The notes: generated from the letters alone by a model not told the origin. 64,000 nucleotides of DNA from Exophiala sp. HKRS030 (GCA_023897205.1 JAHWDD010000001.1:930001-994000); one strand, 5' to 3'; positions 10,974-22,446 are shown, counted from the stretch's first letter. Numbers and translations: made by a program.

Positions 10974-12650
10974 ATGGCACCTCACGCCGAGGTCACCGCC
11001 GCCACGGACACCTCATCCTTTGTGATAAACGACTCAAAATCCAAAACAGCAGCTCATCCCATATTCACCATCGACCATGTGCTGCCACATCGACAGGCAT
11101 CAAAGCCGCCACCAGCAACAGTGGCTGCATTCTCAAGTGCAGACATGTTCAAAAGCAAAGGATGCTTCAGCAAACCCACCGCCAAGAGTTTCACCCATCG
11201 ACTGACCGAGGAGAGTAAATCGAGGAAGCCTTCGAGTCTGAAGGGTGCGATGAAATACTACAAGCCCGGCACCATCAGTCTTTGCGGTGGACTTCCGTCG
11301 AGCGACTACTTTCCATTCGAAGAGCTCTCCGCCAAGGTTCCTATTCCCACCGAGTTCACAGAGGCCGAGACAGCAGTGTCGGGCAAGACTTATTCTTCTG
11401 GCAAGTATGACGCCACGCGAGACGGAAAGTCTTCGTTAGACCTGTCCATCGCCCTCAACTACGGCCAATCTATGGGGCCGGGAGCACTCATGCGATACCT
11501 CACCGAACACACCGAGATCGTACACAACCCACCGTACTCAGATTGGGACATTTGCATGACTTCTGGGAGCACTTCAGCCCTGGACATTGCGTTGCGCATG
11601 TTTACTGAGCGAGGACACTACGTCATCACCGAGGAATACACCTTCAGCAGTGCCATCGAGACTGTTGCACCACTGGGCGCGAAGATGTTGGGCATCAAGA
11701 TGGACGCGGATGGAATGTTGCCTGATGAACTTGACAATGCCCTGTCGAATTGGGACGAGAAGGCCCGGCGAGCACCAAAGCCCTTCCTCGTGTATACCGT
11801 GCCGACGGGCCAAAATCCGACGGCCAGCACACAATCTCTACAGCGGAGGAGGGACATCTACAGAGTCGCCGAGAAACACGATCTGTTCATCCTCGAAGAC
11901 GAGCCATACTATTTCCTGCAGATGGAACCGTTCGTGTCGGGACAAACACACACCGTCTCATCGCCTTTCAAGCCAGCTCCCATCAAAGAGTTTCTGAGCC
12001 ATCTTGTTCCGTCGTACTTGTCGATCGACACGTCAGGACGTGTGCTGAGAATGGACTCGTTCTCCAAAATCATTGCGCCAGGCAGTCGAGCAGGATGGGT
12101 GACTGGTGCGCCTCAGGTGATTGAGCGGTTCATGCGACACAACGAGGTCAGTGCCCAGACCCCGTCCGGGTTCACGTTGATCGCGCTGTACAACTTGCTC
12201 GAGGAGAACTGGGGACACAAGGGATTTCTAGACTGGTTGATGTTCATTCGCGCCGAGTACACGAGGAGAAGGGACATCATTGTCAATGCGTGCGAGGAGC
12301 ATTTGCCCACAGAGGTGTGTTCCTGGGTCGCACCCAAGGCAGGCATGTTTCACTGGATCGGCGTGGACCTGACTCGTCATCCGCTGTACAAGGCAAAGGG
12401 CGGAAAGATTGATTATGCCACGCTCTTGGAGATCGAGGACAGCGTATTTACGACTTGTGCCGACCAGGGAGTGCTGATTGCCAAGGGAAGTTGGTTCAGG
12501 GCGCAACGGGGTACCGATCATGAGTTGTTCTTCCGTATGACGTTCGCGGCGGCTCCGGCAGAAAAGATGCGAGAAGCGGTCGAGAAGGTTGGCGTCGCCA
12601 TCAGGAAAGAATTCGAAATGGACGGCGAGACGAATGGACATGCGAGATGA
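10974..12650 (+). CDS. Aromatic amino acid/2-aminoadipate aminotransferase
   Basis: A single uninterrupted frame of 558 residues from the ATG at 10974. An in-frame ATG at 10881 would add 31 residues, but the later start gives the more usual MAPHAEV-like beginning. It is a fold-type I PLP aminotransferase of the ARO8/kynurenine aminotransferase type. Visible marks are LCGGLPSSDYFP near the N-terminus, the substrate/PLP pocket GSTSALDIALRM, the VPTGQNPT motif, EDEPYYF, and the PLP lysine (about Lys365) in DSFSKIIAPGSRAGW. The family transfers amino groups between aromatic or 2-aminoadipate substrates and 2-oxo acids, serving Phe/Tyr/Trp metabolism and lysine biosynthesis. The length fits, since yeast ARO8 is about 500 residues. 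The exact substrate cannot be told from sequence. Confidence 0.92.
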   Translation: MAPHAEVTAATDTSSFVINDSKSKTAAHPIFTIDHVLPHRQASKPPPATVAAFSSADMFKSKGCFSKPTAKSFTHRLTEESKSRKPSSLKGAMKYYKPGTISLCGGLPSSDYFPFEELSAKVPIPTEFTEAETAVSGKTYSSGKYDATRDGKSSLDLSIALNYGQSMGPGALMRYLTEHTEIVHNPPYSDWDICMTSGSTSALDIALRMFTERGHYVITEEYTFSSAIETVAPLGAKMLGIKMDADGMLPDELDNALSNWDEKARRAPKPFLVYTVPTGQNPTASTQSLQRRRDIYRVAEKHDLFILEDEPYYFLQMEPFVSGQTHTVSSPFKPAPIKEFLSHLVPSYLSIDTSGRVLRMDSFSKIIAPGSRAGWVTGAPQVIERFMRHNEVSAQTPSGFTLIALYNLLEENWGHKGFLDWLMFIRAEYTRRRDIIVNACEEHLPTEVCSWVAPKAGMFHWIGVDLTRHPLYKAKGGKIDYATLLEIEDSVFTTCADQGVLIAKGSWFRAQRGTDHELFFRMTFAAAPAEKMREAVEKVGVAIRKEFEMDGETNGHAR

Positions 12651-13818
12651 GGCAATACGTGATGAAATGAGCGGGTGGCATACTGTACGGAGTATTGTTC
12701 AGGGTACATAATAAGGAAGGCACTGTCGTGCAGTACATACAGTAAAAGGGAAATTTGGCCAAGTACTGTACATCAATAAGTGTTCAGGGCTCTAACAAAG
12801 CAAACAAATTCATTGATAGACTCACGGGGACGGTCTCACTCCTATTGTTTTTTCCCTTAGCTCCAATCCGTGCCAATTATACACGTATCACAAGTTATGC
12901 ATGCCCGACTTGTCTTGAGAAGTAAGCAAAACCTCGGTAAATCCAGTCCAAAGTTGTTTCTGCCGTGGCGAAGTCGAACTGTCCCAGCCCTTTTTTTCTC
13001 CACAACGAGGCACGAAAATTCTCATAGGGTTGCACTGTGGGTGGTCCAGAGTCCAACGGGCCATGACACGATTCATCATCAAAGAAACCACGAGGTTTGG
13101 TGGGTGCCAGAGATAGACGAGGGTCTCGGTCCATGGCGATTTCCAACTCTCCACCAACCTCTGAACGATAGGTAGATTTACCTACACACACAGTAACTGT
13201 ACTTGTCGTAAGTACAGCAGAGACAATCATCGTCAGGTGTCCTCGCCCCCAAGAGTCTTGGCAGCCGGGGTCTGGCGGAATCCTCCCTCTGAATGCCCAG
13301 ATTGACCTCGTCAATATTTCGCCAAAAGAAAGATCTACCATGGGCTGGGATCTGATGAATATGTACAGTAGTACATCGCCGCTCGCCGAAAGCACCAAAG
13401 GCGATTCCAACCAACAATTATGTCTATAGCTATCAGAGGGCCAAGTGTCAAAAAGCCTCGCCAAGGGCCGCTGGACGCCATTAGGACAAGCGGAATCCGC
13501 CTGTTGTCTTGGCTCACGACCCTTTTGTGTCGAGATGGACCATTGAGAGGCTCTGTTCGGGTGCAACTGTGCAATCAACGACGGATGGAGCAGAGATGCT
13601 TCCCTTATCAGCACGTTCTTAGCCCGTTTCTCATGGGGAGATCTTGCAAGGTTGGTATCTATCGAGTAGAAAGGCAAGTAATGCGTTTGTATATATACAC
13701 ATATATATCAACATCGATGTGAACCCCCTCCCCAAGTACGAATGACCTTTTTGGGTAATCGATTCTCGTCATCTTCCCTTGATTCCGCACCAGAAAGAGG
13801 TGCAACTTGCGTGCAAAC
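12651..13818. other. Intergenic with no supported gene
   Basis: One TACGGAGTA copy lies at 12686-12694, just after the aminotransferase stop. A 260-codon open frame on the minus strand (12895-13677) has no recognisable domain and an erratic composition, so I do not call it a gene. The alternating TATA tract near 13690-13710 lies about 110 bp upstream of the purine permease start. Confidence 0.45.
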
Positions 13819-15871
13819 ATGGGCGTCAACGAATGGATACACAACGCCAACATGGCGGTCGCCCGGTCGTTCGTCGGCAAGCGCTTTCGACTCGACGGGT
13901 CAGGGCATCGTCGGGAACGAAAGGGGACCTATTTCTTCACCGAGATTCGAGCCGGGTTGGCCACCTTTTTCGCGATGGCCTACATCATCAGCGTCAACTC
14001 GAGCATTGTCTCTCAGTCCGGCGGGACTTGCGTTTGTCCGCCCGACAGTCCCGACCTGTGTGATAGCGACCCGGAGTACATGATTTGTGTGGCTGGAGTC
14101 CAACGAGATTTGGTCACCGCCACGGCTGCGATCTCCGCCTTGACCACGTTCTGCATGGGTCTCTTTGCAAACATGCCCATTGCCCTGGCCCCGGGGATGG
14201 GGTTGAATGCCTATGTAAGTCTTGCACGAAACAAACACCACCTGTGTGGAACGTCGACCGTCTGACAGGTTTTCCTCCCCACAGTTCGCGTACACCGTTG
14301 TCGGTTACCACGGATCAGGTCTCGTCCCGTACCAGGTGGCGGTCACGGCCGTGTTCGTCGAAGGTTTCGTCTTTGTCGGCTTGACGGTCCTCGGTCTTCG
14401 TCAATGGCTCGCTCGAGCGATCCCCGCGTCCATCAAACTCGCCACGGGTGTCGGCATCGGGTTGTACCTGACCCTGATCGGATTGACCTACAGCGCCGGC
14501 ATCGGTGCCGTCGTGGGCGCCCAATCGACCCCTCTCGAACTGGCCGGTTGCAAGCCCGAATTCCGGGACGACATGGGCCTGTGCCCTTCGTCGGAGAAGA
14601 TGCGCAACCCGACCATGTGGATCGGCATCTTTTGCGGCGGCATCCTGACGGTCATGCTGATGATGTTCCGCGTCAAGGGTGCCATCATCTTTGGGATCTT
14701 GTTGGTCAGCATCATCTCCTGGCCCAGGGGTACCCCGGTCACGTATTTCCCGTACACGGAACTGGGTGATAGCATGTTTGATTTTTTCAAAAAGGTCGTC
14801 ACCTTCCATCCCATCGAAAAAATCTTGACGGTACAAGAGTGGAATATTTCAGGGTACGGAGGACAATTCGGCCTGGCTTTCATCACGTTCCTCTATGTCG
14901 ACATCCTGGATTGTACCGGTACCTTGTACTCCATGGCTCGTTTCGCCGGTGCCATTGACGAAAAGACTCAAGATTTCGAAGGGTCAGCCGTGGCGTATTT
15001 GGTCGACGCTTTCGGTATTTCTATCGGTGCACTTCTTGGAACGCCACCTGTGACTGCATAGTGAGTTTTGATTATCATCTCTTCCCGATGAGTTTTCATA
15101 CTAATAAACATTACTACCGCAGTATCGAAAGTGGTGCAGGTATCTCCGAAGGTGGTGGTACAGGTCTCACAGCCATCACTACGGGCTTATGTTTCTTCAT
15201 TTCCATCTTTTTCGCCCCAATCTTTGCATCCATTCCTCCCTATGCTACTGGATGTGTTCTCATAATTGTTGGATCTCTGATGTGAGTTTTTTGCCTTCAC
15301 CACTCCTTTTTGAAATTGCCAATCTTCTTGGCCCAGTACTGATTTTTTTGTGTCGTACAGGGCCAAAGCAGCCAAAGACATCAACTGGCGATACATTGGT
15401 GACGCCGTTCCGGCATTTCTGACCATCGCCATCATGCCATTCACCTACAGTATCGCGTACGGCTTGATCGCGGGCATCATAAGTTACATCGTTCTCAACA
15501 CGTTTGTTTGGATCATCGAAAAGATTTCCGGCGGTCGCATCAGACCCGCGGACAAGGAGTACAAAGACCCTTGGACCTACAAGATCGAAGGAGGCATCTT
15601 GCCACCTTGGCTCACCCGTGCGGCCAAGGGTAAAAAGGATTTCTGGAGACCATATGAGGACGTCGAACACAACACGAGTGACGGGCACTTGGGAAGTGGT
15701 GTTGGTGGTGGTGGCGCTCCTGGCATGACTCTGGAAGGAAAGGATGGTGCGGCTACTGAAGTCATGGCTGGATCTGGTGCGGCAGCCGAGAGGGGTGGGT
15801 TTGGCAAGACTGGTGATGTGAGAGGTAGTAGTACTAGTGGGAGTGAAGAGGGTGAAAAGGTCAAGGTTTAA
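13819..15871 (+). CDS. AzgA-type purine (hypoxanthine/adenine/guanine) permease
   Basis: Four exons (13819-14214, 14285-15060, 15123-15281, 15361-15871) encode about 613 residues; introns of 70, 62 and 79 bp keep the frame. The sequence matches the AzgA branch of nucleobase transporters: RAGLATFFAMAYIISVNSS near the start, ANMPIALAPGMGLNAY, the ion/substrate region DILDCTGTLYSMA and GTPPVTAYIESGAGISEGG across the second intron. Many hydrophobic helices are visible. These plasma-membrane proton symporters import hypoxanthine, adenine and guanine as nitrogen or purine sources. The C-terminal 100 residues are a Gly/Ser-rich cytosolic tail. It is convergent with a DAL5-type carrier 300 bp downstream. 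The family is clear; substrate range is inferred from family membership. Confidence 0.93.
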
Positions 15872-16050
15872 ACAGTTGGGCCTTGTTGGGACTTGACCTG
15901 GATTTGACATCACAGCGTTCGATCAATAAGCAGCTATTTACTCTTGACCACCTGTACGTACACATGTACAAATGTAATAACTCGTCTTGATATCTGAAAC
16001 CGTCACAAGTTCCTTTGACGAGTCCTAGGCAAGCCGCATTTTACCCATAT

Positions 16051-16075
16051 CCTCATCCTCATCCTCATCCTCATT
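16051..16075. repeat. Short (CCTCAT)n microsatellite
   Basis: About four tandem copies of CCTCAT lie between the convergent purine permease and the DAL5-type transporter genes. It is a simple repeat in the 3' intergenic space. Confidence 0.8.
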
Positions 16076-16171
16076 CATCCATCAATTCGACAGGACGTGG
16101 TAGGTGTCTTGGGATTCGATAATACCCAGGACCAACTCTGTCCCATGCCGTCGCAGTACCTTTTTGGTCTC

Positions 16172-18414
16172 TCAATAGATGTACCTGAAATTCAAATTCT
16201 CCCTATCGGTAAGGTCGACAAAGGCGGTGGCGTCCAAATCTCTGCCTTCCAATCCACCTTCTTGTTCCGATTGGATCTTGTCTCTTCTTGCATTTTCCAT
16301 CTTCATCAAAATCCAAAATGTAATGACGACAACGACTTCAAGTAGATGACTAGATTGGGCATGAAGAACAATTGATTAGCCTGTCGGTTTTTGGAAGACA
16401 TGGATACAGATATTGGAGTATAGAGATGTTGGGCAGTGATACCAGAGGCACGAGGACAACAAAACTCACCTGACAATCATACTCCATATACCCAAAGGGT
16501 AAGCGGGGGATTGATTCGTCTTGTAAAAGAATGGCCCCGCGATGTTACCTGTACAGTAGCCCAAAAACAAGACGGCATTGGTGACGACCTTTTTGGTGTG
16601 TCCCGCGGTGTTGGCGATCTGAAGAGACAAGATCATGACAAAGGCGGCGTTGTAGGGACCGGTGAGTAGGTAACAAAAGTATCTACCGACGTGGTGTTCT
16701 TCCGCCACGAACCTCAACCCGAAAGCTCCCGCTATGTTGGGGCAGAGGAACAACAAGATGAACAAACATCTTTTGTTGTCGGCGAATCGATCGTTCAAAA
16801 AGACACAAGTCAGGATCGATAGAATGATGAAAACTCCATACGGGATTTGCATCAAGGTCGTGACGAGAGTGGAGAAACCGAAGCCTATACACGTACCAAA
16901 AATAAAGAGAGAGAAGGTCAGGACAGAGTAGTGGTTTGATGTTCGTGATCTGAACAAGTGTAGGAACGAAGGCAATGGAGGTGATGTCGGCGATGGGGAT
17001 CATAACATACCTTTGATGATCAATGTTCCGAAATTCGATATACCTCCATTGGGGATATTTCCAACCAATGCCAAAAAGAAGAGTAAATACGTTTTGATAT
17101 CCTTGAAAGCTTCAATGACTTGATATCCCTGTTCACGACAAGTGAGTATACGAGTGTCAGACATCTCGAAATGAAAATGACAAGGAACAAATGTCTCGAC
17201 GGGGAGTGACAGTGTCAAGTAGGTGGTGGGAGTGTGACGGACCTTCAAGTGTTTATTTTCGATACCAGTTTGATTACTTTTGAGTCGTTCAACCGCAATC
17301 CTCTTTTCTCGCTGGTTCAAGAATTTCGCAGTCACTGGGGAATCCGGCATGAAGATACCAATGACGATACCCCAGATACAACAAAGCGCGCCGATGATGA
17401 TGAATTCGTAACGCCACGACGCCAGGGCACCTTTGATGTGACCTATGGCGTAACCCAAGAGGCCACCCAGTGCGATACCGGCTCCGTTGGCAGTGTACCA
17501 CAGACCTATTCTGAGGGCTGTCCCATGCAAAAATCATGTTAGTCGTCCAAGACATGAAGAGAAGAGATGGGGGACAGGAGGGGCGGGAGAGAAAACTTAC
17601 GTTGTTCTTTTCGTGTGTACCACTAGATATTAGACAATACGGTTAGCGATCGGAAAGAAAGAAGCCGAGGAGTCAGGTGTGATATATGTTTACCATTTGT
17701 GTGATCAACATGAATGATGGATCCGAACATGCTTCAGCAGCACCAGCCAGGGCTCGCAGAACGCTCAAGGTAGCGAAACTGTTGCATGCAGCTTGGAGCA
17801 TCAAGAAGAAACCCCACATGAAGATACTGTGTGATCACATGGAAATTAGTCTTCATTTCGATGCTTACCTCTCGGGCAAGAGGAAGATCTCTGAGGAGGG
17901 AAACAAAACTTACTTGAAACCAACGTATTTTCCTAGTGGAAGTCTTTGCATGAGGAAATTGGTAGGAAATGCCCAAGCGAGAAAACCGAAATAGAACAAA
18001 CCTAGTGAGGTGTCAGACGTTGCTTTACACGAGCATACCAAGTCAGTGGGTCTTTGGACACATACTGCTGAGCCAATTATATTGTGTCCCATGTAGATTC
18101 AAATCCTCCTTGATACCGAAGATGGCGGCGTAAGAGAGGGTGGTCTTGTCAATGTAGAAAAAGGCATAATTGACGGCGATGAGAGGGAGGATGACCAAGT
18201 CGACTTTGCGGATAAGTTTCTTCTCTTCAAGTCGATCGATCGGGTCGTGAAGGTCATCCGGGTTGGCGAAGAGTTGTAGGGCGACGTCGCCGTCGTGCTT
18301 TTTGGTTTTGGACGAGAATTGGAATTGGTGTTTCGTTGGCGGTAGGCTCGTGTTGTCGACGATCTCGTTTTGGGTCGAGATGCCCTTGTCGTCGGGGGGT
18401 GTGGTGGAATCCAT
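16172..18414 (-). CDS. MFS transporter, DAL5/allantoate permease family
   Basis: Eight exons on the minus strand (18066-18414, 17914-18001, 17694-17826, 17601-17622, 17243-17517, 17011-17128, 16470-16884, 16172-16349) join in phase to about 525 residues. Family marks are KVDLVILPLIAVNYAFFYID in the first helix, YNWLSSLFYFGFLAWAFPTN across exons 1-2, EQPLRIGLWYTANG, MPDSPVTAKFL in the central loop, PNGGISNFGTLIIKGFGFST and the C-terminal DLTDRENLNFRYIY. This is the anion:cation symporter branch that includes allantoate, nicotinate and related acid carriers. Which substrate it carries is unknown. Exon 4 has only 22 nucleotides. The gene is convergent with the purine permease and divergent from the dioxygenase at 19783. 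Confidence 0.92.
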
Positions 18415-19782
18415 TTTGACTGCGTGGGGATGAGGACGTAGTAGTGACAGTAAAGTAAGTAGGTAACGATGACAATCACCGAGGGACCAGTGCCTGATAC
18501 TGGATGCAGTAATGAGTCGCCTCGTAGATTGAAATCCAAGATGGTGTGGGCATAGACGACAGGCACAGAAACAACATCAGACACCAGGACCAGAACCATG
18601 ACCAGAACAAGAGCCAGGGCTCGACATAAGTAATTAAATGAGACCACGACAGTCAGTCAAGTCGGCCATGTCGGTGCATTGTCCGAGCGAGAGGAGCCAG
18701 CATCAGTGACCTACCTTGTACTGGAGGCTTTATGACGATAGCCAAACCTTTTGTGGCGTTCCAATGCTAAGAAACCGTCGGCCGGTTGTGACATCCTCGT
18801 ACGGAGTATCCATCAAAGTCTTAGCAAGCTCGAGGAGCTTGGAGAATTCCACCAAATCAAAGTCCCCAAAAGGTCGAGAACCCCGGTTTTGTGGCACGCT
18901 GATCATCAAGCCATCAAGTCGAACTGTGCGGGGGGAGGAGAAGGAGACCAAAGACGGAGAAGAGGATGAAGTCGACGGTGAAGTTGAAGATGGGGGTCCA
19001 AGGAGTGGGGGCATCGTGGCTCGTATATCAGGAGATAAGTTGGGGGTCCATATGGAGGACTCGTCTCCGTATGAGTACAAAAGAGGACATTGTGATGGTG
19101 AGCATAAGGTACCGTACTCCAACTTCACACTCTGTAGCAGCTCGGTGTTGTAAAGCCCCTGATTGAGGTTGAAATGGACAGTCTTCGAGTGATGGGTCCT
19201 GAAGTGACTTCGGCTTCTACTCTTTGTATTGAACCACGAAGTCTCTTGACCTCACTGACATTCAACATACCATTGCACACTGCATGTATCATGTGTATTC
19301 GACAATGACAATCTCCATGGCCGGTTTTCCAGCCGACAATGTCTCCAATCTGGGGGTTGTGGTGTCTTGGCTGCAGGGGTTGTTGGACCAGGTAATTGTG
19401 TGCAGCAAAAGAAAAGCCTAGATCACTGGGCAGTCAAAAGCCGAGTTTGGTATATATACTACCACCGTATTTCACCGGGAGTATCGCATACGCGTCCCCA
19501 AGCACGAGTTGACCTGCCATAAGGCACTCTGATTGATCGAGATACAGTACAGTCTACCCCGGTATTGGGGGGAAGGTGGCACGCTTGGTCTCGGGTAATG
19601 TTCCGAGACCTCCATGTCGGTAAACAAGTCGAGAGGGGAATGTGTACAGTTCTAACCGATGACACTGTCAAACCTCAAGATGAACTTCAACAGTTGTCTC
19701 TTTGACCTTCATATCATATGAGGATTCATCGTCATATACGTCTCGATATTTTGGCACGCACAAAGACACACACTGACTCAAC
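18415..19782. other. Divergent promoter region, MFS / dioxygenase
   Basis: This 1.4-kb interval separates the minus-strand DAL5-type carrier from the plus-strand dioxygenase and probably holds both promoters. One TACGGAGTA copy lies at 18800-18808, a GATAAG box near 19034 and a TATATATA tract near 19450. A minus-strand frame at 18730-19128 is listed separately as doubtful. Confidence 0.45.
18730..19128 (-). CDS. Doubtful small hypothetical protein (132 codons)
   Basis: An open frame on the minus strand whose second half (RPFGDFDLVEFSKLLELAK, then DTPYEDVTTGRRFLS) reads more like a folded protein than random translation, while its first half is Ser/Pro low-complexity sequence. I recognise no family. 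It could be a remnant of a larger gene, a small orphan, or chance. It lies within the putative divergent promoter region, which argues against a full gene. Confidence 0.2.
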   Translation of the reverse strand: MKLEYGTLCSPSQCPLLYSYGDESSIWTPNLSPDIRATMPPLLGPPSSTSPSTSSSSPSLVSFSSPRTVRLDGLMISVPQNRGSRPFGDFDLVEFSKLLELAKTLMDTPYEDVTTGRRFLSIGTPQKVWLSS

Positions 19783-20850
19783 ATGCCTGTGAATATCCCA
19801 CCGTTTCCTTCGGATGTACCAGTAGCCGATATATCTACCGTCGATTTCGACCTTTTGTCCAAGGGAGACCCAGAGCAAGCACAAATATTGCTGAACTCAT
19901 GCCAGAATTATGGCTTCTTCTATCTTTCCAATCACCATGTCGATTCTCGTTTCATGTTCAACCTCGCCGATGCCGTTTTTTCGCTTCCGCTCGATGAAAA
20001 GCTGAAATACGACATGGGAACTACAGGTCACTATTTTGGGTACAAGAGGTCAGGTGCCATGTTCGTCGACGACAAAGGGACAAAGGACCACAGCGAGTTC
20101 TACAACGTCTCCAAGGACGAGGTATTGGGTATTCAACAATCGGCATCGTCGACGGGCACGAGTTCTTCAACTCCATTGAAGCACGATCATCCACAGGTGG
20201 TCCTGGATCGGTTCGGTGAACTCACAACTTTTATGAGATCGTGTCACAGTGTGATATACACCATCACGGCGTCTCTCGGGAAATCCTTGGGCTTATCAGA
20301 GGGCCTCCTCGAGTCATTACACAAGCTCGAGAGACCTTCTGTCGACCAGGCACGAGTCACCTGTGCGCCGCCGATCAAGCCCTCGGGGACCATCACCCTA
20401 GGTGAACACACCGACTTTGGAAGTGTCACTGTGCTCTTCAATCAGCTCGGCGGACTTCAGGTGCTGGCTCCCAACAAGAGAGATTGGGAATATGTCCGCC
20501 CTCGACCCGAGTGCGCAGTGATCAATTTGGGGGATAGTCTGATCACATTACTGGGAGGCAGATTGTACAGCGCAGTGCATCGGGTCGTTGCACCTCCTGG
20601 GGAACAAGGTGATTCCGTTCGACACAGCGTGGTTTATTTTTCACGACCGAATTCAGAAGTCAAGTTGCGGGATCTCTTCGAGCACCCTTCAGAAAACGAC
20701 GTGGCGAAATTGGAAAAGTCATCGGGAGAAATCCTGTTGAACGCCGATGACTGGGTGAAGCAACGGGCGAAGAACTGGAACACTGCACAGTACAAGGACA
20801 AGAATTCCTACAAACTGAGTCGAGGCACTGAGCATAATCGAGGATATTGA
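19783..20850 (+). CDS. 2-oxoglutarate/Fe(II) oxygenase, IPNS-like
   Basis: A single-exon gene of 355 residues. The N-terminal non-haem dioxygenase region (about 12-130) includes the typical QNYGFFYLSNH stretch. The C-terminal 2OG-Fe(II) core carries the iron triad His209 and Asp211 (GEHTDFGSVT) and His266 (YSAVHRV), with Arg280 and Ser282 (RHS) as the 2-oxoglutarate carboxylate binder. All catalytic residues are present, so the enzyme should be active. This family, which includes isopenicillin N synthase and gibberellin oxidases, carries out hydroxylation, desaturation or ring closure, often in secondary metabolism. The substrate is unknown. Neighbours on either side are a DAL5-type carrier (divergent) and a small hydrolase (same strand, about 345 bp downstream). 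Confidence 0.92.
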   Translation: MPVNIPPFPSDVPVADISTVDFDLLSKGDPEQAQILLNSCQNYGFFYLSNHHVDSRFMFNLADAVFSLPLDEKLKYDMGTTGHYFGYKRSGAMFVDDKGTKDHSEFYNVSKDEVLGIQQSASSTGTSSSTPLKHDHPQVVLDRFGELTTFMRSCHSVIYTITASLGKSLGLSEGLLESLHKLERPSVDQARVTCAPPIKPSGTITLGEHTDFGSVTVLFNQLGGLQVLAPNKRDWEYVRPRPECAVINLGDSLITLLGGRLYSAVHRVVAPPGEQGDSVRHSVVYFSRPNSEVKLRDLFEHPSENDVAKLEKSSGEILLNADDWVKQRAKNWNTAQYKDKNSYKLSRGTEHNRGY

Positions 20851-21194
20851 GACCCAATGACAGTCAGGACTATGGTGTATGCGATCCTGGTTTCTCCTTT
20901 TGCTGGGTGGGGTCTATTGGCCGGCGCTGCTTGTTTACTCATCTTTCCGCTGAAGGGTGGAAAAGTACTTATCCGCGTATTTGTCACGGGCATTTCTTTT
21001 CGATGATTGCTACACGTTCAGTATGCTATCGATTCCAAAATTTCTTGCAAAGCATCGGGGACTTTGTAAATCGATTCCTCCGACAGACGACATGTTTTGT
21101 GAGGATACTGGGAGTACACATAGGTCCCACGACAGACCTTGCGAGGTCTTGGAGATTCCTCTAGCCACTCCCACCAACACCCATCGCACTCACC

Positions 21195-21974
21195 ATGACA
21201 AAACCCGTCCTTCTTCTCGTCCCTGGCGCCTGGCATGAGCCTTCTTGCTTCTCCCTCCTGGCGACCTATCTAGTCAAACACGGCTACGTGGTCGAAGGTA
21301 TATCTTTACCCTCGGTAAATTCATCTCCACCACATCCCAACTTTGATGGAGATGTCGACGCAATTGCATCAACAATCCAGAAACACGCCGACCAGGGTTC
21401 GGATATTGTCGTCTTCTTCCATTCCTACGGCGGAATTCCAGGCAGCTCCGCTTGTCGGGGCCTTTTGAAGAGCGACCGTGATGCCCGAGGCAAACCAGGC
21501 GGCGTCACTCACCTCATCTTCTGCGCCGCGCACGCCGTCGACGAAGGTGTATCTGTCATGGACAATCTCGGCGGCGAACCATTGCCATGGTTCAACCTCT
21601 CAGAGGACCGTAAGAGATCGGTCCTCGCCGACGAAATGTCTGCCGAGCTGTTCTACAACGACATCGACGACGACGAGGTCCTTGCCGAGTTGGTGCGGAA
21701 CGTCAAGCCACAGAGCTACGGCGCATTCTGGAGCAAGAGCACGTATGCCGCCTGGATGGATGTGGACAGCACGTACGTTCACTGCGAGAGGGACAAGGCG
21801 ATGCCCGTGGGTTACCAGAGACGGATGGTCGCAGATGGGAGGCGGGCGGTTGAAGAGAGAGGTGCAAAGGGGAGGATGCACCATGTCACGCTGGATGCAG
21901 GTCATAGCCCCTTCGTGAGCCGCCCAGAGGAGGTAGGGATGATTGTGCGAAGGGTCGCGGGCGAGAAGGTGTAG
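21195..21974 (+). CDS. Small alpha/beta hydrolase (EstA/salicylate-esterase-like)
   Basis: A single-exon gene of 259 residues. It opens with the strand and oxyanion loop LLLVPGAWHEP, has the nucleophile elbow FHSYGG (Ser77), a likely acid at Asp200 (CERDKAMP) and the catalytic His237 (DAGHSPF). The family, alpha/beta hydrolase fold 6, covers esterases and related hydrolases in plants and fungi. The start at 21195 places the core strand at residue 5, as is usual. It follows the 2OG oxygenase on the same strand, so a shared pathway is possible but not shown. Confidence 0.88.
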   Translation: MTKPVLLLVPGAWHEPSCFSLLATYLVKHGYVVEGISLPSVNSSPPHPNFDGDVDAIASTIQKHADQGSDIVVFFHSYGGIPGSSACRGLLKSDRDARGKPGGVTHLIFCAAHAVDEGVSVMDNLGGEPLPWFNLSEDRKRSVLADEMSAELFYNDIDDDEVLAELVRNVKPQSYGAFWSKSTYAAWMDVDSTYVHCERDKAMPVGYQRRMVADGRRAVEERGAKGRMHHVTLDAGHSPFVSRPEEVGMIVRRVAGEKV

Positions 21975-22446
21975 TCCCAGTCAAAGGATGACGGAGGAGA
22001 GAAGGGTCTTTGGCAACACCGGAACAGGAAGATGGAGAGGATCAAGGCCGACACCAAAGTCGACTTTAAAAAAAAAACGAATCCATTCACCTTGTCAAGA
22101 CATCAAGTTGAAATTTATCTCATCATGGCGTGCTAATCGTCCAAATAGTTACGCTTGCAGCACTCTTCGCGGACGTCGCGCCCGTACGTGATGCTGAAAG
22201 AGTAATAGTAACGCAGAGATGTCTTGATTAGCCACTTCTTGGGTTGAAGATTTATGTACAGACAGCCCTGTACTAAACCAGGCCTTCTCGGAAGGCTATG
22301 TCACCGCTTCTCTATGCGTATAGGTGGCTCAATGTTTGAGAAGATGCTTAGAAATGACAAGTCACTGTCTTCAGATGCCCGATGAAACGGGTTGTTGAGG
22401 GTCTCAACGGAATGCAACGCGTTTAATCTTGTAACCCTTCGACCTT
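21975..22446. other. Intergenic, convergent 3' ends
   Basis: This 470-bp stretch lies between the convergent alpha/beta hydrolase and HET genes. It contains an A10-type run near 22069-22078 and no supported gene. Confidence 0.5.

Noticed and set aside
12895..13677. 260-codon minus-strand open frame
   Set aside because: No recognisable domain, erratic composition, and it lies in a promoter-like interval. Open length alone is weak evidence.
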